Assembly (NCBI GenBank): GCA_020634245.1
Contig: JACKCC010000012.1
Coordinates: forward strand, 248,001 to 312,000
DNA from: Ardenticatenaceae bacterium
GTDB taxonomy: Bacteria > Chloroflexota > Anaerolineae > Promineifilales > Promineifilaceae
Direction: 5' to 3'
Length of the DNA stretch: 64,000 nt
In this document: positions 53,649 to 62,812 of the stretch, piece after piece
How positions within the stretch are numbered: the first letter of the stretch is position 1
Layout of the letters: each line of letters begins with the position of its first letter
Position numbers and translations under genes: made by a program
The notes under the pieces: generated by a model
The model's database searches: none
The model's input: only the letters and a program-made list of their open reading frames with translations
What the model was told of the DNA's origin: nothing

Positions 53649-54863
53649 TTAATCACGAACGGGAACGGGAGGCGAATTATACTGGGACACGGCCGTACCC
53701 AACAACACCGCCAAAATAACCTGCGGATAGAACATCCACGCTGCGCGCAGCCACAACTCCGAGGGATAGCCAAGCACCTTCCACCAAATCAACCAGGCCA
53801 ACCAATACAACCATAGCAGCAGTATCAAGCCGCCTCTCCCCCAACGCACTTTCGAAAATTCAGGAATATGCCCTATCAGTGGCAGAAGCACCACCACCAG
53901 ATCATATTCCGCCGTATGGGGCGTTAAAACCATATTCAAAAACAGCCCACCCCAAAATAGCATGGCCGGAAAATCTCTTTTAGCCACCAAAGCCTGCCGA
54001 AAGCCTAAAAACGTGAGAGCAACTGCTTCAATCAGCCAAATAATCCCCGGTAAGGTGAGTACATCAGCCGGTTTCCAATGACCTAAATCACGGTTGTATT
54101 CGCTTAGTTCAGCCAAAAAATCAGGCAGCCACCAGCCAATCTGGATGAATGAAATGGCCAATAACATACACATCGTGGTCACAAAGCTGATAACCAGCTT
54201 CTTTCGTTTGCGCATCAGCGCCCACAGCATTAACAGTAAAGCCGGCACAACACCCAGCGATGGTTTGATAGTCGCCAATGCCAATAAAAGTCCAGCCCAA
54301 CCATCTCTTTCCTGCCGGATTAACAGCCAGGATAAACCCCACATGGCTACAATAAACAAGCCATATTGCCCATTGAAAATGGTTAACAGCGCCGGGCGGA
54401 AAAGGAAAATGGACAACAGCAACGCGGCCCAGGTCAGCGGTTTGGGGCGGTTGGGCAGTAGCTCAATAGTGGCTACGGCCGTTACCCCCAACACTGCCCA
54501 CATCAACGCCGGCCAGAGGACGGCGGCTGTAGCCGCTGGCAGCAACGCCAGCGGGGCCAAAACCACGCTGGCATAAGCCGGGTAGTAATAACCGAATGTG
54601 TCTTCGCCAGGAAAAGCCAGCCGCCCATAAACAAATCGCTGTGTCACCGAATCCACCGCGGCAGAATAGGGTGACGCTCCTTGCCAAAAGGCACGGGTTC
54701 CTGACCAACGCGGATAAACGTCCACTCCCAATGGCCAATAATTGTCCGGGAAGATGCCTTGAAACCAGGTCAAAAACAGCCAGCCTGAAATGAAAAACAG
54801 ACTAAAAATGACGAGATAATGCCACAGGGACAAACGGGGAGGTGTGGAAGGTGCTGGTGACAT
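53649..54863 (-). CDS. GT87-type (DUF2029) membrane glycosyltransferase
   Basis: 404 residues, about ten helices. GVDVYPRWSGTRAFWQGASPY in the first outer loop carries an Asp as expected for GT-C enzymes; the family signature around NGQYGLFIVAMWGLSW and LLLALATIKPSLGVVPALLLM is clear. Members such as mycobacterial PimE and the arabinofuranosyltransferase AftC use polyprenyl-phosphate sugars. The next gene may make a polyprenyl-phosphate pentose, so an outer-surface glycan role is likely. Confidence 0.86.
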   Translation of the reverse strand: MSPAPSTPPRLSLWHYLVIFSLFFISGWLFLTWFQGIFPDNYWPLGVDVYPRWSGTRAFWQGASPYSAAVDSVTQRFVYGRLAFPGEDTFGYYYPAYASVVLAPLALLPAATAAVLWPALMWAVLGVTAVATIELLPNRPKPLTWAALLLSIFLFRPALLTIFNGQYGLFIVAMWGLSWLLIRQERDGWAGLLLALATIKPSLGVVPALLLMLWALMRKRKKLVISFVTTMCMLLAISFIQIGWWLPDFLAELSEYNRDLGHWKPADVLTLPGIIWLIEAVALTFLGFRQALVAKRDFPAMLFWGGLFLNMVLTPHTAEYDLVVVLLPLIGHIPEFSKVRWGRGGLILLLWLYWLAWLIWWKVLGYPSELWLRAAWMFYPQVILAVLLGTAVSQYNSPPVPVRD

Positions 54864-54875
54864 GGAATAGCCAGG

Positions 54876-54959
54876 TTAAAGCTCCAATTGATGCAGGGGG
54901 ACGGCCGTTTCCTTTTGTTTCATCTGGCTCCACTTGGTGAAGAATTGTTGTGCAATCAT
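54876..54959 (-). CDS. Small 27-codon ORF upstream of the GT87 gene
   Basis: MIAQQFFTKWSQMKQ and KETAVPLHQLEL. ATG 54959 has AAAGGA six to seven bases upstream and a perfect -10 (TATAAT) 35-40 bases upstream. The stop lies 12 bases before the GT87 start, which itself has no good ribosome site, so the small ORF may carry translation into it. The peptide has no membrane helix. Whether it is a leader or a protein cannot be read. Confidence 0.55.
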   Translation of the reverse strand: MIAQQFFTKWSQMKQKETAVPLHQLEL

Positions 54960-54993
54960 AGCGCATCCTTTCGGTTCAAACGAGACATAGGAA

Positions 54994-54999
54994 ATTATA
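54994..54999 (-). promoter_or_regulatory. Perfect -10 box of the GT87 transcript
   Basis: TATAAT on the minus strand. At 17 bases upstream TCGCAA (55022-55017) is a weak -35. The resulting mRNA would begin about 25-30 bases before the small ORF. Confidence 0.5.
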
Positions 55000-55066
55000 T
55001 TAGACCCTAAAAGTTTTTGCGACTTTGGGCCACCAACCTTTCAAGTCTAATCATCGCCAAATCCTC

Positions 55067-55095
55067 TTGACAAAACTAATAACATGGTTAATAAT
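55067..55095 (+). promoter_or_regulatory. Promoter of the PadR gene
   Basis: TTGACA (55067-55072) and AATAAT (55090-55095) with 17 bases between. Downstream, AACTAGGTTAATAGTT (a 5-bp-armed palindrome) lies just before ATG 55137 and could be the self-regulatory site. Confidence 0.65.
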
Positions 55096-55136
55096 TTATC
55101 GAAGCAAAACTAGAAACTAGGTTAATAGTTAAATTT

Positions 55137-55724
55137 ATGTCTGTACGGAACGCCATTTTAGGATTACTGGCTCACCGTCCCCGCCATGGCTACGAACTGC
55201 ACGATGCCTTCGAAGCGATGGTCGGCGGCGAACAAAACTGGGACATCAAACCGGCCCAGGTCTACACGACGTTGGACCGCCTGGAAAAACTGGGGTTCGT
55301 CGTTGAGGACGGCGTCGAGCAGGAAGGTGGACCGGAAAAACATATTTATGCTGTCACCGAAGCGGGGCGGGCGGAACTGCTGGATTGGTTCAGCAAACCT
55401 ATTCTCAGCGACCGCCGCCGTGATGAGTTTTTTCTGAAACTGATGCTTAGTATCGCAGTAGAGGATGGCGATCCTCACAAATTGATTTACATTCAGCGCG
55501 CCGGTCTTTACAAAGAACTGCACGCTATCACCACGCAGCGGAGCCAGACGGACCCTAAAACCGAACTGGCCTACATCCTGCTGCTAGATCAGGCGGTGAT
55601 GCATTTGGAAGCCGATTTGCGCTGGCTGGAAATGGTCGAAGGGCGGCTGGATGAGATAAGCCGGCAGCCTATTCCCGAACCGGCTGAACGGCCGCGTGGC
55701 CGCCCGCCGAAGAATGAACTATGA
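55137..55724 (+). CDS. PadR-family regulator with AT-hook-like tail
   Basis: 195 residues. The winged helix begins at once: NAILGLLAHRPRHGYELHDAFE, then VYTTLDRLEKLGFVVEDG and HIYAVTEAGRAEL. The Vir_C-like C-terminal helices (about 100-175) dimerise. The last residues, PEPAERPRGRPPKNEL, carry a canonical AT-hook core (PRGRPPK), which is uncommon in PadR proteins. It precedes an ABC ATPase and permease on the same strand, the usual layout in which PadR represses the exporter. Confidence 0.9.
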   Translation: MSVRNAILGLLAHRPRHGYELHDAFEAMVGGEQNWDIKPAQVYTTLDRLEKLGFVVEDGVEQEGGPEKHIYAVTEAGRAELLDWFSKPILSDRRRDEFFLKLMLSIAVEDGDPHKLIYIQRAGLYKELHAITTQRSQTDPKTELAYILLLDQAVMHLEADLRWLEMVEGRLDEISRQPIPEPAERPRGRPPKNEL

Positions 55725-55734
55725 ACCATCTTAT

Positions 55735-55815
55735 CGAGGGCTGAGCCTGTCGAAGCCCGAAGCAGTTTGCCTTCGGCAGCGGCTCGGCAGGCTCGCCGGC
55801 TGCCTTCAGGCAACG
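55735..55815. repeat. GGGCTGAGCCTGTCGAAGCCC hairpin cluster
   Basis: GGGCT...AGCCC stem, then CGAAG/CTTCG and a GC-rich stem around GGCTCGGCAGGCTCGCC. The GCCTGTCGAAGCC motif occurs in inverted form at 49686 inside the sigma-partner gene (TTCGACAGGCTCCGCC). It fills the gap between the PadR and ABC genes. Confidence 0.55.
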
Positions 55816-55848
55816 CCCGACATAAATTATTGAAAACTGGAGAACAAC

Positions 55849-56595
55849 ATGAGCATTGTCAAAACCGAACAATTAACGAAAGTATACGGCACCGGGGCAA
55901 CGGCCGTTACCGCCCTCAACCATCTCAACATCAAAATCGAGTCCGGTGAATTTGTCGCCGTCATGGGGCCAAGCGGCTGCGGTAAGTCTACCCTGCTGCA
56001 CCTGCTCGGCGGGCTGGATCGCCCTTCAGAAGGCAAAGTGCTGATCGAAGACGTTTCTATTGCCGACATGTCCGACGACCGGTTGACCGAACTGCGCCGC
56101 CGCAAAATCGGCTTCATCTTCCAGTTTTTCAACCTGATCCCGGTATTGAGCGCAGTAGAAAATGCCGCCCTGCCCGTCACCCTCGATGGCATCAAGCCGG
56201 CCGATGCCAAAGCTAAAGCTGCCGAATGGCTGGAGCGCTTCGGGCTGGGCGACCGCCTGACACACCGCCCCGACCAACTCTCCGGCGGTCAGCAGCAGCG
56301 GGTGGCCATCGCCCGCGCCCTGGTCGCCGACCCGGCCATCATCCTGGCCGACGAGCCAACCGGCAACCTGGATACCCGCTCCGGTGACGAAATCGCCAAT
56401 CTGCTGCAAGACGTATCGCGGCAATACGGACGTACCGTCATCATGGTCACGCACGATCCCCGTATCGCCGCCTATTCTGACCGCATCATCTTCCTTAAAG
56501 ACGGCAAAGTGGTTGACGAAACGCCCCTGGCCAGTAGAGATGGCCAAAACGATCAAACAAGCATCGCCAACAAAGTGCGCGAACTCGGCGGCTAG
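55849..56595 (+). CDS. ABC exporter ATPase (LolD/MacB type)
   Basis: 248 residues. Walker A GPSGCGKST, signature LSGGQQQR, Walker B IILADEPTGNLD and H-loop VTHDPRIAAYSDR are intact. The LFLFNLIP-like piece is IFQFFNLIPVLSAVENAALP, typical of MacB/LolD. ATG 55849 follows GGAGAA. It works with the permease encoded next, in an FtsX-type (mechanotransmission) complex. The substrate is unknown. Confidence 0.94.
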   Translation: MSIVKTEQLTKVYGTGATAVTALNHLNIKIESGEFVAVMGPSGCGKSTLLHLLGGLDRPSEGKVLIEDVSIADMSDDRLTELRRRKIGFIFQFFNLIPVLSAVENAALPVTLDGIKPADAKAKAAEWLERFGLGDRLTHRPDQLSGGQQQRVAIARALVADPAIILADEPTGNLDTRSGDEIANLLQDVSRQYGRTVIMVTHDPRIAAYSDRIIFLKDGKVVDETPLASRDGQNDQTSIANKVRELGG

Positions 56596-56712
56596 CGACA
56601 TTGATGTAGGAGCAGTCCCTTGTGCCTGCCCTGGGCAACCACAAGAATTCGTGCGACCACAAGGATCGCCCCAACTGTAAAAATCTGTGGACTGATTACT
56701 GGAGAAACAACG

Positions 56713-59268
56713 ATGAACTTCCAATTAACCCTTGCCCTGCGCTACCTGGCCGGGCGCAGATTACGAACCGTATTAACCACGCTGGCCATTGTCTTCGGCA
56801 TTCTGCTTATCTTCGGCATGAATTCTATCCTGCCCGCCTTCATCCATTCCTTTACCGCCAACGCTATGGCTATGGAAGGACAGGTAGACATCAGCATCAC
56901 CAGCAAAACCAACGGCGCTTTCCCCGAAAGTATTGTGGCAACAGTCCGGGGTGTAGATGGCGTGACGGTGGCCGCCGGAACCCTCGAACGGTCTATCAGC
57001 CTGCCTGCCGATTACGTCGACCATGACCCTGCCACCCCCGACCGGGTCACATCCGTCACCCTGGTGGGCGGCGTACCCGATGACATCCGCTCCGTCAGTG
57101 CGTTTAACATCATCGAAGGGCGTTTCCTTGAAGCAGGCGACGAAGCAGCGGCAGTTATCGCCCAATCCCTGGCTGACGATGCCGGTCTAAAACTGGGCGG
57201 CAAACTGAGCCTGCCCACCACCGTCGGCACGGTCGAATTGACCATCGTGGGTATTACCCCTAAACGACTGCTGCCCGGTGACGAAGAAGTGTTCGTCACA
57301 CTCACCGAAGCGCAAAAGCTGCTCGATATGCCCGGACAGATCAACCTCATCGAAGCCAATTTCGACAGCCTCGACCAGGCCCGCCGCACCGAAATCGAAA
57401 CGAATATCACCACTGCACTGGGAGCAAATTACGCCATCGGCGTCCTGCAAGCCGGGTCGGAAATCCTGCAAAATATAGGCGCGGCGCAAAGCATCCTCAC
57501 CTTCCTGGGGGTGTTAGGGCTGCTGATGGGCGGCTTTATCATCTTCAACACGTTCCGCACTATCGTCGCCGAACGGCGGCATGACATTGGCATGTTGCGC
57601 GCCGTAGGCGCCAGCCGCCGCACCATCACCTGGCTCATTTTGTTCGAAGGCATGATCCAGGGCGTTATCGGCACCTTCGTCGGGATTGTATTGGGTTATG
57701 GTTTTGCCTGGGTGTCATTGCAAGGGCTTTCGGGCATCATGCGCCAGTTTCTCAACGTGCAAATCAAGTCGCCGGAAGTGACGCCGGGATTGGTGATCGT
57801 GGCTGTTGTTCTAGGAATAGGCATTACGCTGGTGGCCGGCTGGCTGCCAGCACGTGCCGCCAGCCGGGTAACACCCCTGGAAGCGCTGCGGCCAGATGTG
57901 GGCGACTTTTCGATCCGGCGTATGGCTGGCCGCAGCTTTTGGGCTGGTGTGGTTATGATTGTCTTGGCAGTGCTGGCCCTGGTTTCAGGCAACGCCGGTT
58001 TGCTGGGGTTGGGCGCGATGTTCCTGGTGATTGGTCTTATCACCGTTGGTCCGGCACTGGTCACGCCGATTGCGCGGCTGTTCGGCAATCTTGCTTCGGC
58101 TGTTTTTGCCCGCGGCGGAACGGCGCAACTGGCTGAAAGCAACCTGAGCCGCCAGCCATCGCGCGCAGCCATCACGGCCTCTACAACAATGATCTCGCTG
58201 GCCATCCTGATCATGGCCGCCAGTGTGCTTTCCAGCATCTCTATCAGCTTTACAACGATGATGGAAAAAAGCCTGGGCAGCGATTACCTGCTCATCCCCC
58301 CGACGGTTTCACTGTGGGGTTCGGATACGGGGGCAGCGCCGCAGTTAGCCGATGAGCTGCGGGCGATCAACGGCGTGGACGTTGTGAGTACAATGCGTTT
58401 TGCTAATTCGGAGATCAACGGTGTGGCTGTGGGTGTTCTGGGCATTGAGCCAACGGCGTATCTCAAGACCAGCGGCCTGACTTTCAGCCAGGGTGATGCG
58501 GCCAGCGCTTTTCCACAAATGAAAAACGGCCGTTCCGTCATCGTCAATGGCATTTTGGCCAGCGGCGCCGGTATAAAAATAGGTGACAAGGTCAATTTGC
58601 TGACCCCTACCGGTGAACAGACCTATACGGTGGCCGGTATTGCCTCAGATTATCTCAATGCCAAGACGACGACGGCTTATATTTCGCAGGCAAATATCGC
58701 TGCCGATTTTGGCCGGACAGAGGATATTTTCTACCAGATTAACTTGAAACCTGGGGCAGATAAAACGGCCGTTGAAACCGCATTTCAAGAAGTGATTAAA
58801 CCTTACCCACAATTCAAACTCGTCGCCGGACGGGAATATCTTGACCAGAATATGGGGCTGTTCAACTCGATCTTTATCGGCATGTATGCGATGGTTGTCT
58901 TCCTGTCCATCCCTTCGTTGATTGCGATGGTCAATACATTGGCGATTGGCGTCATCGAACGCACCCGTGAGATTGGGATGTTGCGCGCGGTGGGTTCCAC
59001 CCGCAAACAAATCCGCACCATCATCCTGGCGGAAGCCATCATTCTGTCGGCGATTGGTACTTCGTTTGGGTTGCTGGCCGGGTTGTATATGGGGCGCATG
59101 GCGGTAGGTGCATTCTCCTTGCTGGGATTCCAGGCCGATTACGTATTCCCGGCACAAGGGGTGATCCTGGCGATTGCTGCCGGCATTTTCTTTGGTGCGC
59201 TGGCGGCTATTATTCCGGCGCGCCAGGCGGCGCGGATGGATGTGGTGACGGCGCTGCGGTATGAATAG
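56713..59268 (+). CDS. FtsX/MacB-type ABC permease
   Basis: 851 residues. ATG 56713 follows GGAGAA at six bases. A first helix (VLTTLAIVFGILLIFGMNS), an outer MacB_PCD domain, three helices with the FtsX core (ERRHDIGMLRAVGASRRTI), a duplicated second half with its own outer domain, and three final helices (ERTREIGMLRAVGSTRKQI). The double FtsX layout acts as a full dimer equivalent. It makes a unit with the ATPase and the PadR regulator. Confidence 0.92.
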   Translation: MNFQLTLALRYLAGRRLRTVLTTLAIVFGILLIFGMNSILPAFIHSFTANAMAMEGQVDISITSKTNGAFPESIVATVRGVDGVTVAAGTLERSISLPADYVDHDPATPDRVTSVTLVGGVPDDIRSVSAFNIIEGRFLEAGDEAAAVIAQSLADDAGLKLGGKLSLPTTVGTVELTIVGITPKRLLPGDEEVFVTLTEAQKLLDMPGQINLIEANFDSLDQARRTEIETNITTALGANYAIGVLQAGSEILQNIGAAQSILTFLGVLGLLMGGFIIFNTFRTIVAERRHDIGMLRAVGASRRTITWLILFEGMIQGVIGTFVGIVLGYGFAWVSLQGLSGIMRQFLNVQIKSPEVTPGLVIVAVVLGIGITLVAGWLPARAASRVTPLEALRPDVGDFSIRRMAGRSFWAGVVMIVLAVLALVSGNAGLLGLGAMFLVIGLITVGPALVTPIARLFGNLASAVFARGGTAQLAESNLSRQPSRAAITASTTMISLAILIMAASVLSSISISFTTMMEKSLGSDYLLIPPTVSLWGSDTGAAPQLADELRAINGVDVVSTMRFANSEINGVAVGVLGIEPTAYLKTSGLTFSQGDAASAFPQMKNGRSVIVNGILASGAGIKIGDKVNLLTPTGEQTYTVAGIASDYLNAKTTTAYISQANIAADFGRTEDIFYQINLKPGADKTAVETAFQEVIKPYPQFKLVAGREYLDQNMGLFNSIFIGMYAMVVFLSIPSLIAMVNTLAIGVIERTREIGMLRAVGSTRKQIRTIILAEAIILSAIGTSFGLLAGLYMGRMAVGAFSLLGFQADYVFPAQGVILAIAAGIFFGALAAIIPARQAARMDVVTALRYE

Positions 59269-59279
59269 GCCGTCTTAAA

Positions 59280-59306
59280 TAGGGGCAGACCCACGTGTCT
59301 GCCCTA
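59280..59306. repeat. TAGGGGCAGAC hairpin after the permease
   Basis: TAGGGGCAGAC and GTCTGCCCTA pair around CCAC. It is of the GTAGGGGC type and lies 12 bases after the permease stop. Confidence 0.65.
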
Positions 59307-59510
59307 ACTGGGGCGCACACGCAGGTGGCTGTTTTTGTTTTCGAGAAGAATGCCTCTTTTTTGTCAATCGTCAAAGTTTATTTGATGGACTACTAGCACT
59401 TCTAGACAAGTTAGTTGTGGTCGGGGCGTTTTCGCGCCATTGGGTTAGCCTCCCTCAAGTTTTTACCAGCTTACCTCATTCACTTTGTCTAGTCGATTTT
59501 GCCGCTGTAG

Positions 59511-59542
59511 AAAAAACCCCTTTTGCAAATGCAAAAGGGGTT
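59511..59542 (-). terminator. Terminator of the tRNA-Val gene
   Basis: Minus strand: AACCCCTTTTGC, loop ATTT, GCAAAAGGGGTT, then TTTT. It begins seven bases after the tRNA and ends its transcript. Confidence 0.85.
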
Positions 59543-59548
59543 AAAAAG

Positions 59549-59622
<74 letters not shown>

Positions 59623-59669
59623 AAACTGGTTAAAATTATAGCATTGTGCCTTGTCTACAGCAAGCTGGC

Positions 59670-62459
59670 TTATTGGCTAACTTTTAGCAGGAATACAATA
59701 GCATCGCTGGCTGCGGATTGGGGCGAACTGGCTTGCAAGCGACGGCCGTTCCCCGCCAAATACAATCCCACTTCCACCCCGTATTCACCCGGCGGTGTCT
59801 TGTCAGGCACAATGATCTGATAGGTATCCACAACCACTTCATCAGCCAGCCAGCGGTTCGTCGGATATTGATTTTGCTGCGGCATAGCGTCCGCCTGCCA
59901 CAGACAGCAAACGCCATTCTGGTCCAGTAAATGAACAAACACCGTGTAATCATCCGCCGGAACCTGGGCCGCCTGCCAGACCAGCGTCAAATCATATTGA
60001 TTCTCGCCGCTGACCGCTAAATCATAGCCTAGCAAGCTGATTTCATTGCCGAATAAAACATCGAGCTTGTTTTGCACTGGCGGCGCTTCAAAAAGGCGCT
60101 GGCTCTTTTCAATCGTCAACGTCCCCAAATTGGCCGTGTACACCATCCCACCGTCTCTATCAAAAAGGCGCAAATCCAGGCGGTACGTGCCTGGCGTCAC
60201 GTCATCAGGAATACGGCCGTCTACATGATCAATCAAAAAAATCGGCGTCGGCCAGATGTCAAACGGAAGGGTATCGTGTACCGGCTGGGTGGTCGTCAGG
60301 ATACGTCCGGGGCCGGCAGCTGGCTGCAATTCCAGGCGTGTCTCCAACGGAGCCTGAGGCAGCCCGGCCAACCACCACAATGCCACGCCAATGGTTTCAC
60401 TGGTAGCGGCCGTGTATCCGCCGCGCCCATAACCTAGCAGACGCAGCCCTTCACGCACCGGTTCATCAATGACAAATGGCGGCTGTGGCAGTCGCTGCGG
60501 TGGCGAACTGGCAATCACGGCCGTATCCGCAATCACAAAACTGTCCCCGGCGTAACGGCCGTCTGCATCCAGGCGCGGCAGCCGCTCCCCTGTGGCCTGA
60601 TTAAACTGGCCGACCCGCAAGTGGTAAGCCGCGCCCGGCGGCGTGCCCGGCGGAACCGGCACGTTAACCTGCTGCACGATCATTTCGCCCGCCTGCCACT
60701 GGGTGGACGGATAGGCGAATGTCTCCACCTGGTTCCAACGGTAGCCCCAGGCATCTTCCAAATGGACAAATGGCGTAAAATCGCCCGGCGGCGGACCATC
60801 TACGCGCCACACCAGCCGCAGCGGTATCGTTTCGTTCACGTATCCCGGCTCCAGCGAATAGCCCAACAGGGTAATGGCCCCGCCAAAATTGATATTTAAC
60901 GAATCGGGCGTGGATAAATCGGCCGTAGTCGTTCGCTCGTAGGCTGTAAAGATGGGTTCGCCACTGCTGTCCAACGGGCTATCCAGCAGAACGGCCGTAT
61001 CCATGTACGGTTCGGCCCAGTCCGGCAATGGGCTGCTGTGCGGGAAAATGTAGACAGCCGCACCCTCGGCGGGGAAAACCAGCGCCTGACTTTGCGGCAG
61101 CCACTTAATTCGCCCATATTTTTGGCTCAAAAAGGCTAGTGTCGGATGCTGATAATGAGGTGCTGCGACGTAAATCGTCTTGTTTGTAGTATCCAGGGAA
61201 TCGAGGAAGGGGGCAACGGCCGTTAAATCCCCATCCGTTGCATAAAACAGATCCGTCCGGGTCGCCCACTCCTGAAAATACGCCTTTTCTGTCTGCAATC
61301 CACCCACAGAAAGCCACGTTAATCCTACAGCCAGCACCAACCATTCGGCCGGCAGGCCCTGAATCCGCCTATCCAAATCATCCGCCAGCCGCTGCAAGCC
61401 TACTGCCGGCAAGAAAAAAATGAATGGAGCCAACCCAATGGCTCGCAAGTTGCTGGGAATAATTTCGCCAACAGCCAGTGCCGTAGGCAAAATCATCACA
61501 AACGGCGCTAACAACAGCAAAAGCGCTGCTGCGTGCTGCCAGTCGGTTTTCAACTGCCGCCAGCGCAGCAGCACCACCACCCAGCCCACCACCAACAGCC
61601 CACCCCACAGCCAGTTGAATAACGGCCGTTGCGGCAAATTCAGACGCACATACGGGTCACCTTCCAGAAAAAACATCCCCAAAGATTTGAGATAACTCTC
61701 AATCAAGCCAAGATTTTGCCCGCTGCCCGGCGCAACCTGTCCAATCCGTACCCAAAAAGCATCAGGATGATTTACAAAGTAAACGAGCAGCGGGGCCAGC
61801 ACCAAAAGGGCTGCAAGCAACGCCAAAAACATCTGTCCCCACCGCCGCCGCAACATCGCACGATTTAAAATGACAGGCAATAATGCCAACAATAGCAGTA
61901 CCGGAAACAACCGGGCTGCCAAATACGTGTACCCAGTCAATCCCAGAAAAACACCCGCCGCCGCCAACCAGCGCCAGTCGTTCAAACGGATACCCCGCAG
62001 CAGTGCCGCCACGGTCAGCGCTTGCAGCAACGGCTGTGTGATGGCCCGGAATCCCAAATGACTGAACACAAGCTGCCAGAAACTGGTTGCCAATAGCGCC
62101 GCTGCCAAAAGTGCCACTGCCCGTTTTTGCTTCAACTCTTGCCCTAACCAGTAAGTCGCCGCCACGGTCAGCAGCCCCACAAACGCCGCCGTCAGGCGCA
62201 GCGTAAGCACTGAAGCACCCAACAGCCGCATCAGTCCACCGGCCAGATAGAAAAAAAGCACTTCCTTGCCGGTATAACTGGAAATAAAAATTGGACGGTC
62301 GCCGTGCAGGCCAATTTCGGCCGCCAACACACCGTTAGCGGCTTCATCGTAATGGACGCCCGGCGGCACTTCAGCCAACGATGTCAGCCGCAGAGACGCG
62401 GCCACAAGTAAAGCCATTAGCATGAATAATATGCTGTAATGACGGCCCATTCGAATCAT
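59670..62459 (-). CDS. GT39-type membrane glycosyltransferase with two extracellular beta modules
   Basis: About 929 residues; ATG 62459 is chosen because the first helix (SILFMLMALLVAASLRLTSL) follows, while the open frame further upstream has no likely start. The GT-C acid is in PPGVHYDEAANGVLAAEIG; a further loop motif is ISSYTGKEVLFFYLAGGLMRLLG. About ten helices are followed by 500 residues outside. Two copies of one module occur: FGGAITLLGYSLE...FVHLEDAW and FGNEISLLGYDLA...VFVHLLDQN, each ending in PPG-x-Y/A-x-(L)-x-(V)-G. The same module ends the protein at 15912. Confidence 0.85.
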   Translation of the reverse strand: MIRMGRHYSILFMLMALLVAASLRLTSLAEVPPGVHYDEAANGVLAAEIGLHGDRPIFISSYTGKEVLFFYLAGGLMRLLGASVLTLRLTAAFVGLLTVAATYWLGQELKQKRAVALLAAALLATSFWQLVFSHLGFRAITQPLLQALTVAALLRGIRLNDWRWLAAAGVFLGLTGYTYLAARLFPVLLLLALLPVILNRAMLRRRWGQMFLALLAALLVLAPLLVYFVNHPDAFWVRIGQVAPGSGQNLGLIESYLKSLGMFFLEGDPYVRLNLPQRPLFNWLWGGLLVVGWVVVLLRWRQLKTDWQHAAALLLLLAPFVMILPTALAVGEIIPSNLRAIGLAPFIFFLPAVGLQRLADDLDRRIQGLPAEWLVLAVGLTWLSVGGLQTEKAYFQEWATRTDLFYATDGDLTAVAPFLDSLDTTNKTIYVAAPHYQHPTLAFLSQKYGRIKWLPQSQALVFPAEGAAVYIFPHSSPLPDWAEPYMDTAVLLDSPLDSSGEPIFTAYERTTTADLSTPDSLNINFGGAITLLGYSLEPGYVNETIPLRLVWRVDGPPPGDFTPFVHLEDAWGYRWNQVETFAYPSTQWQAGEMIVQQVNVPVPPGTPPGAAYHLRVGQFNQATGERLPRLDADGRYAGDSFVIADTAVIASSPPQRLPQPPFVIDEPVREGLRLLGYGRGGYTAATSETIGVALWWLAGLPQAPLETRLELQPAAGPGRILTTTQPVHDTLPFDIWPTPIFLIDHVDGRIPDDVTPGTYRLDLRLFDRDGGMVYTANLGTLTIEKSQRLFEAPPVQNKLDVLFGNEISLLGYDLAVSGENQYDLTLVWQAAQVPADDYTVFVHLLDQNGVCCLWQADAMPQQNQYPTNRWLADEVVVDTYQIIVPDKTPPGEYGVEVGLYLAGNGRRLQASSPQSAASDAIVFLLKVSQ

Positions 62460-62639
62460 GGGTTGGATTGTAAATGAGCCGCAGCCAACGGGCAAAAGGT
62501 AATTTTGCTTGCCGGATAGCCGGCTGCGTCCGTAGAAGGTAGCCAGACTTCGACAGACGCAGGCAGTAATTAAGCATGCCAAATTGTGAAATAAATCACT
62601 TGCGTATATTTTGCGTAGGTTCGACGTAGGCTCGGCGTA

Positions 62640-62668
62640 CTGACTTAGACAGGTATTTCTTATAAAAT
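62640..62668 (+). promoter_or_regulatory. Possible promoter of a small RNA
   Basis: CTGACT (62640-62645) and TAAAAT (62663-62668) are spaced by 17 bases. It lies before two stem-loops and a T-tract. Confidence 0.4.
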
Positions 62669-62674
62669 GCTAGT

Positions 62675-62788
62675 CGAAGGGTAAAAAATCTCTTCTTCTT
62701 CTCCTCCTTTTAACGAGAGTCAGGTTTCGGCGTTCCTGGCTCTCAACAAAAATGATCGGGCTGGCTTTCAATAAGCCAGCCTGTTTTT
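62675..62788 (+). ncRNA. Candidate small RNA with anti-Shine-Dalgarno tract
   Basis: A pyrimidine-only stretch (62689-62711, with CTCCTCC at 62701) is followed by the stem GAGAGTCAGG/CCTGGCTCTC (62715-62744) and the intrinsic terminator at 62759. A promoter-like pair lies just upstream, and no ORF fits. It could equally be the leader of murJ, though murJ has its own -10. Confidence 0.38.
62759..62788 (+). terminator. Intrinsic terminator before murJ
   Basis: GGCTGGCTT and AAGCCAGCC form a perfect 9-bp stem around TCAAT-like bases, followed by TGTTTTT. It ends a plus-strand transcript starting upstream of murJ. Confidence 0.75.
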
Positions 62789-62798
62789 GTTTTTGGCG

Positions 62799-62804
62799 TA
62801 TAAT
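62799..62804 (+). promoter_or_regulatory. -10 box eight bases before murJ
   Basis: TATAAT is followed by CCCGGCTC and ATG 62813. No ribosome site can fit, so the mRNA is probably leaderless. The -35 is weak. Confidence 0.55.
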
Positions 62805-62812
62805 CCCGGCTC

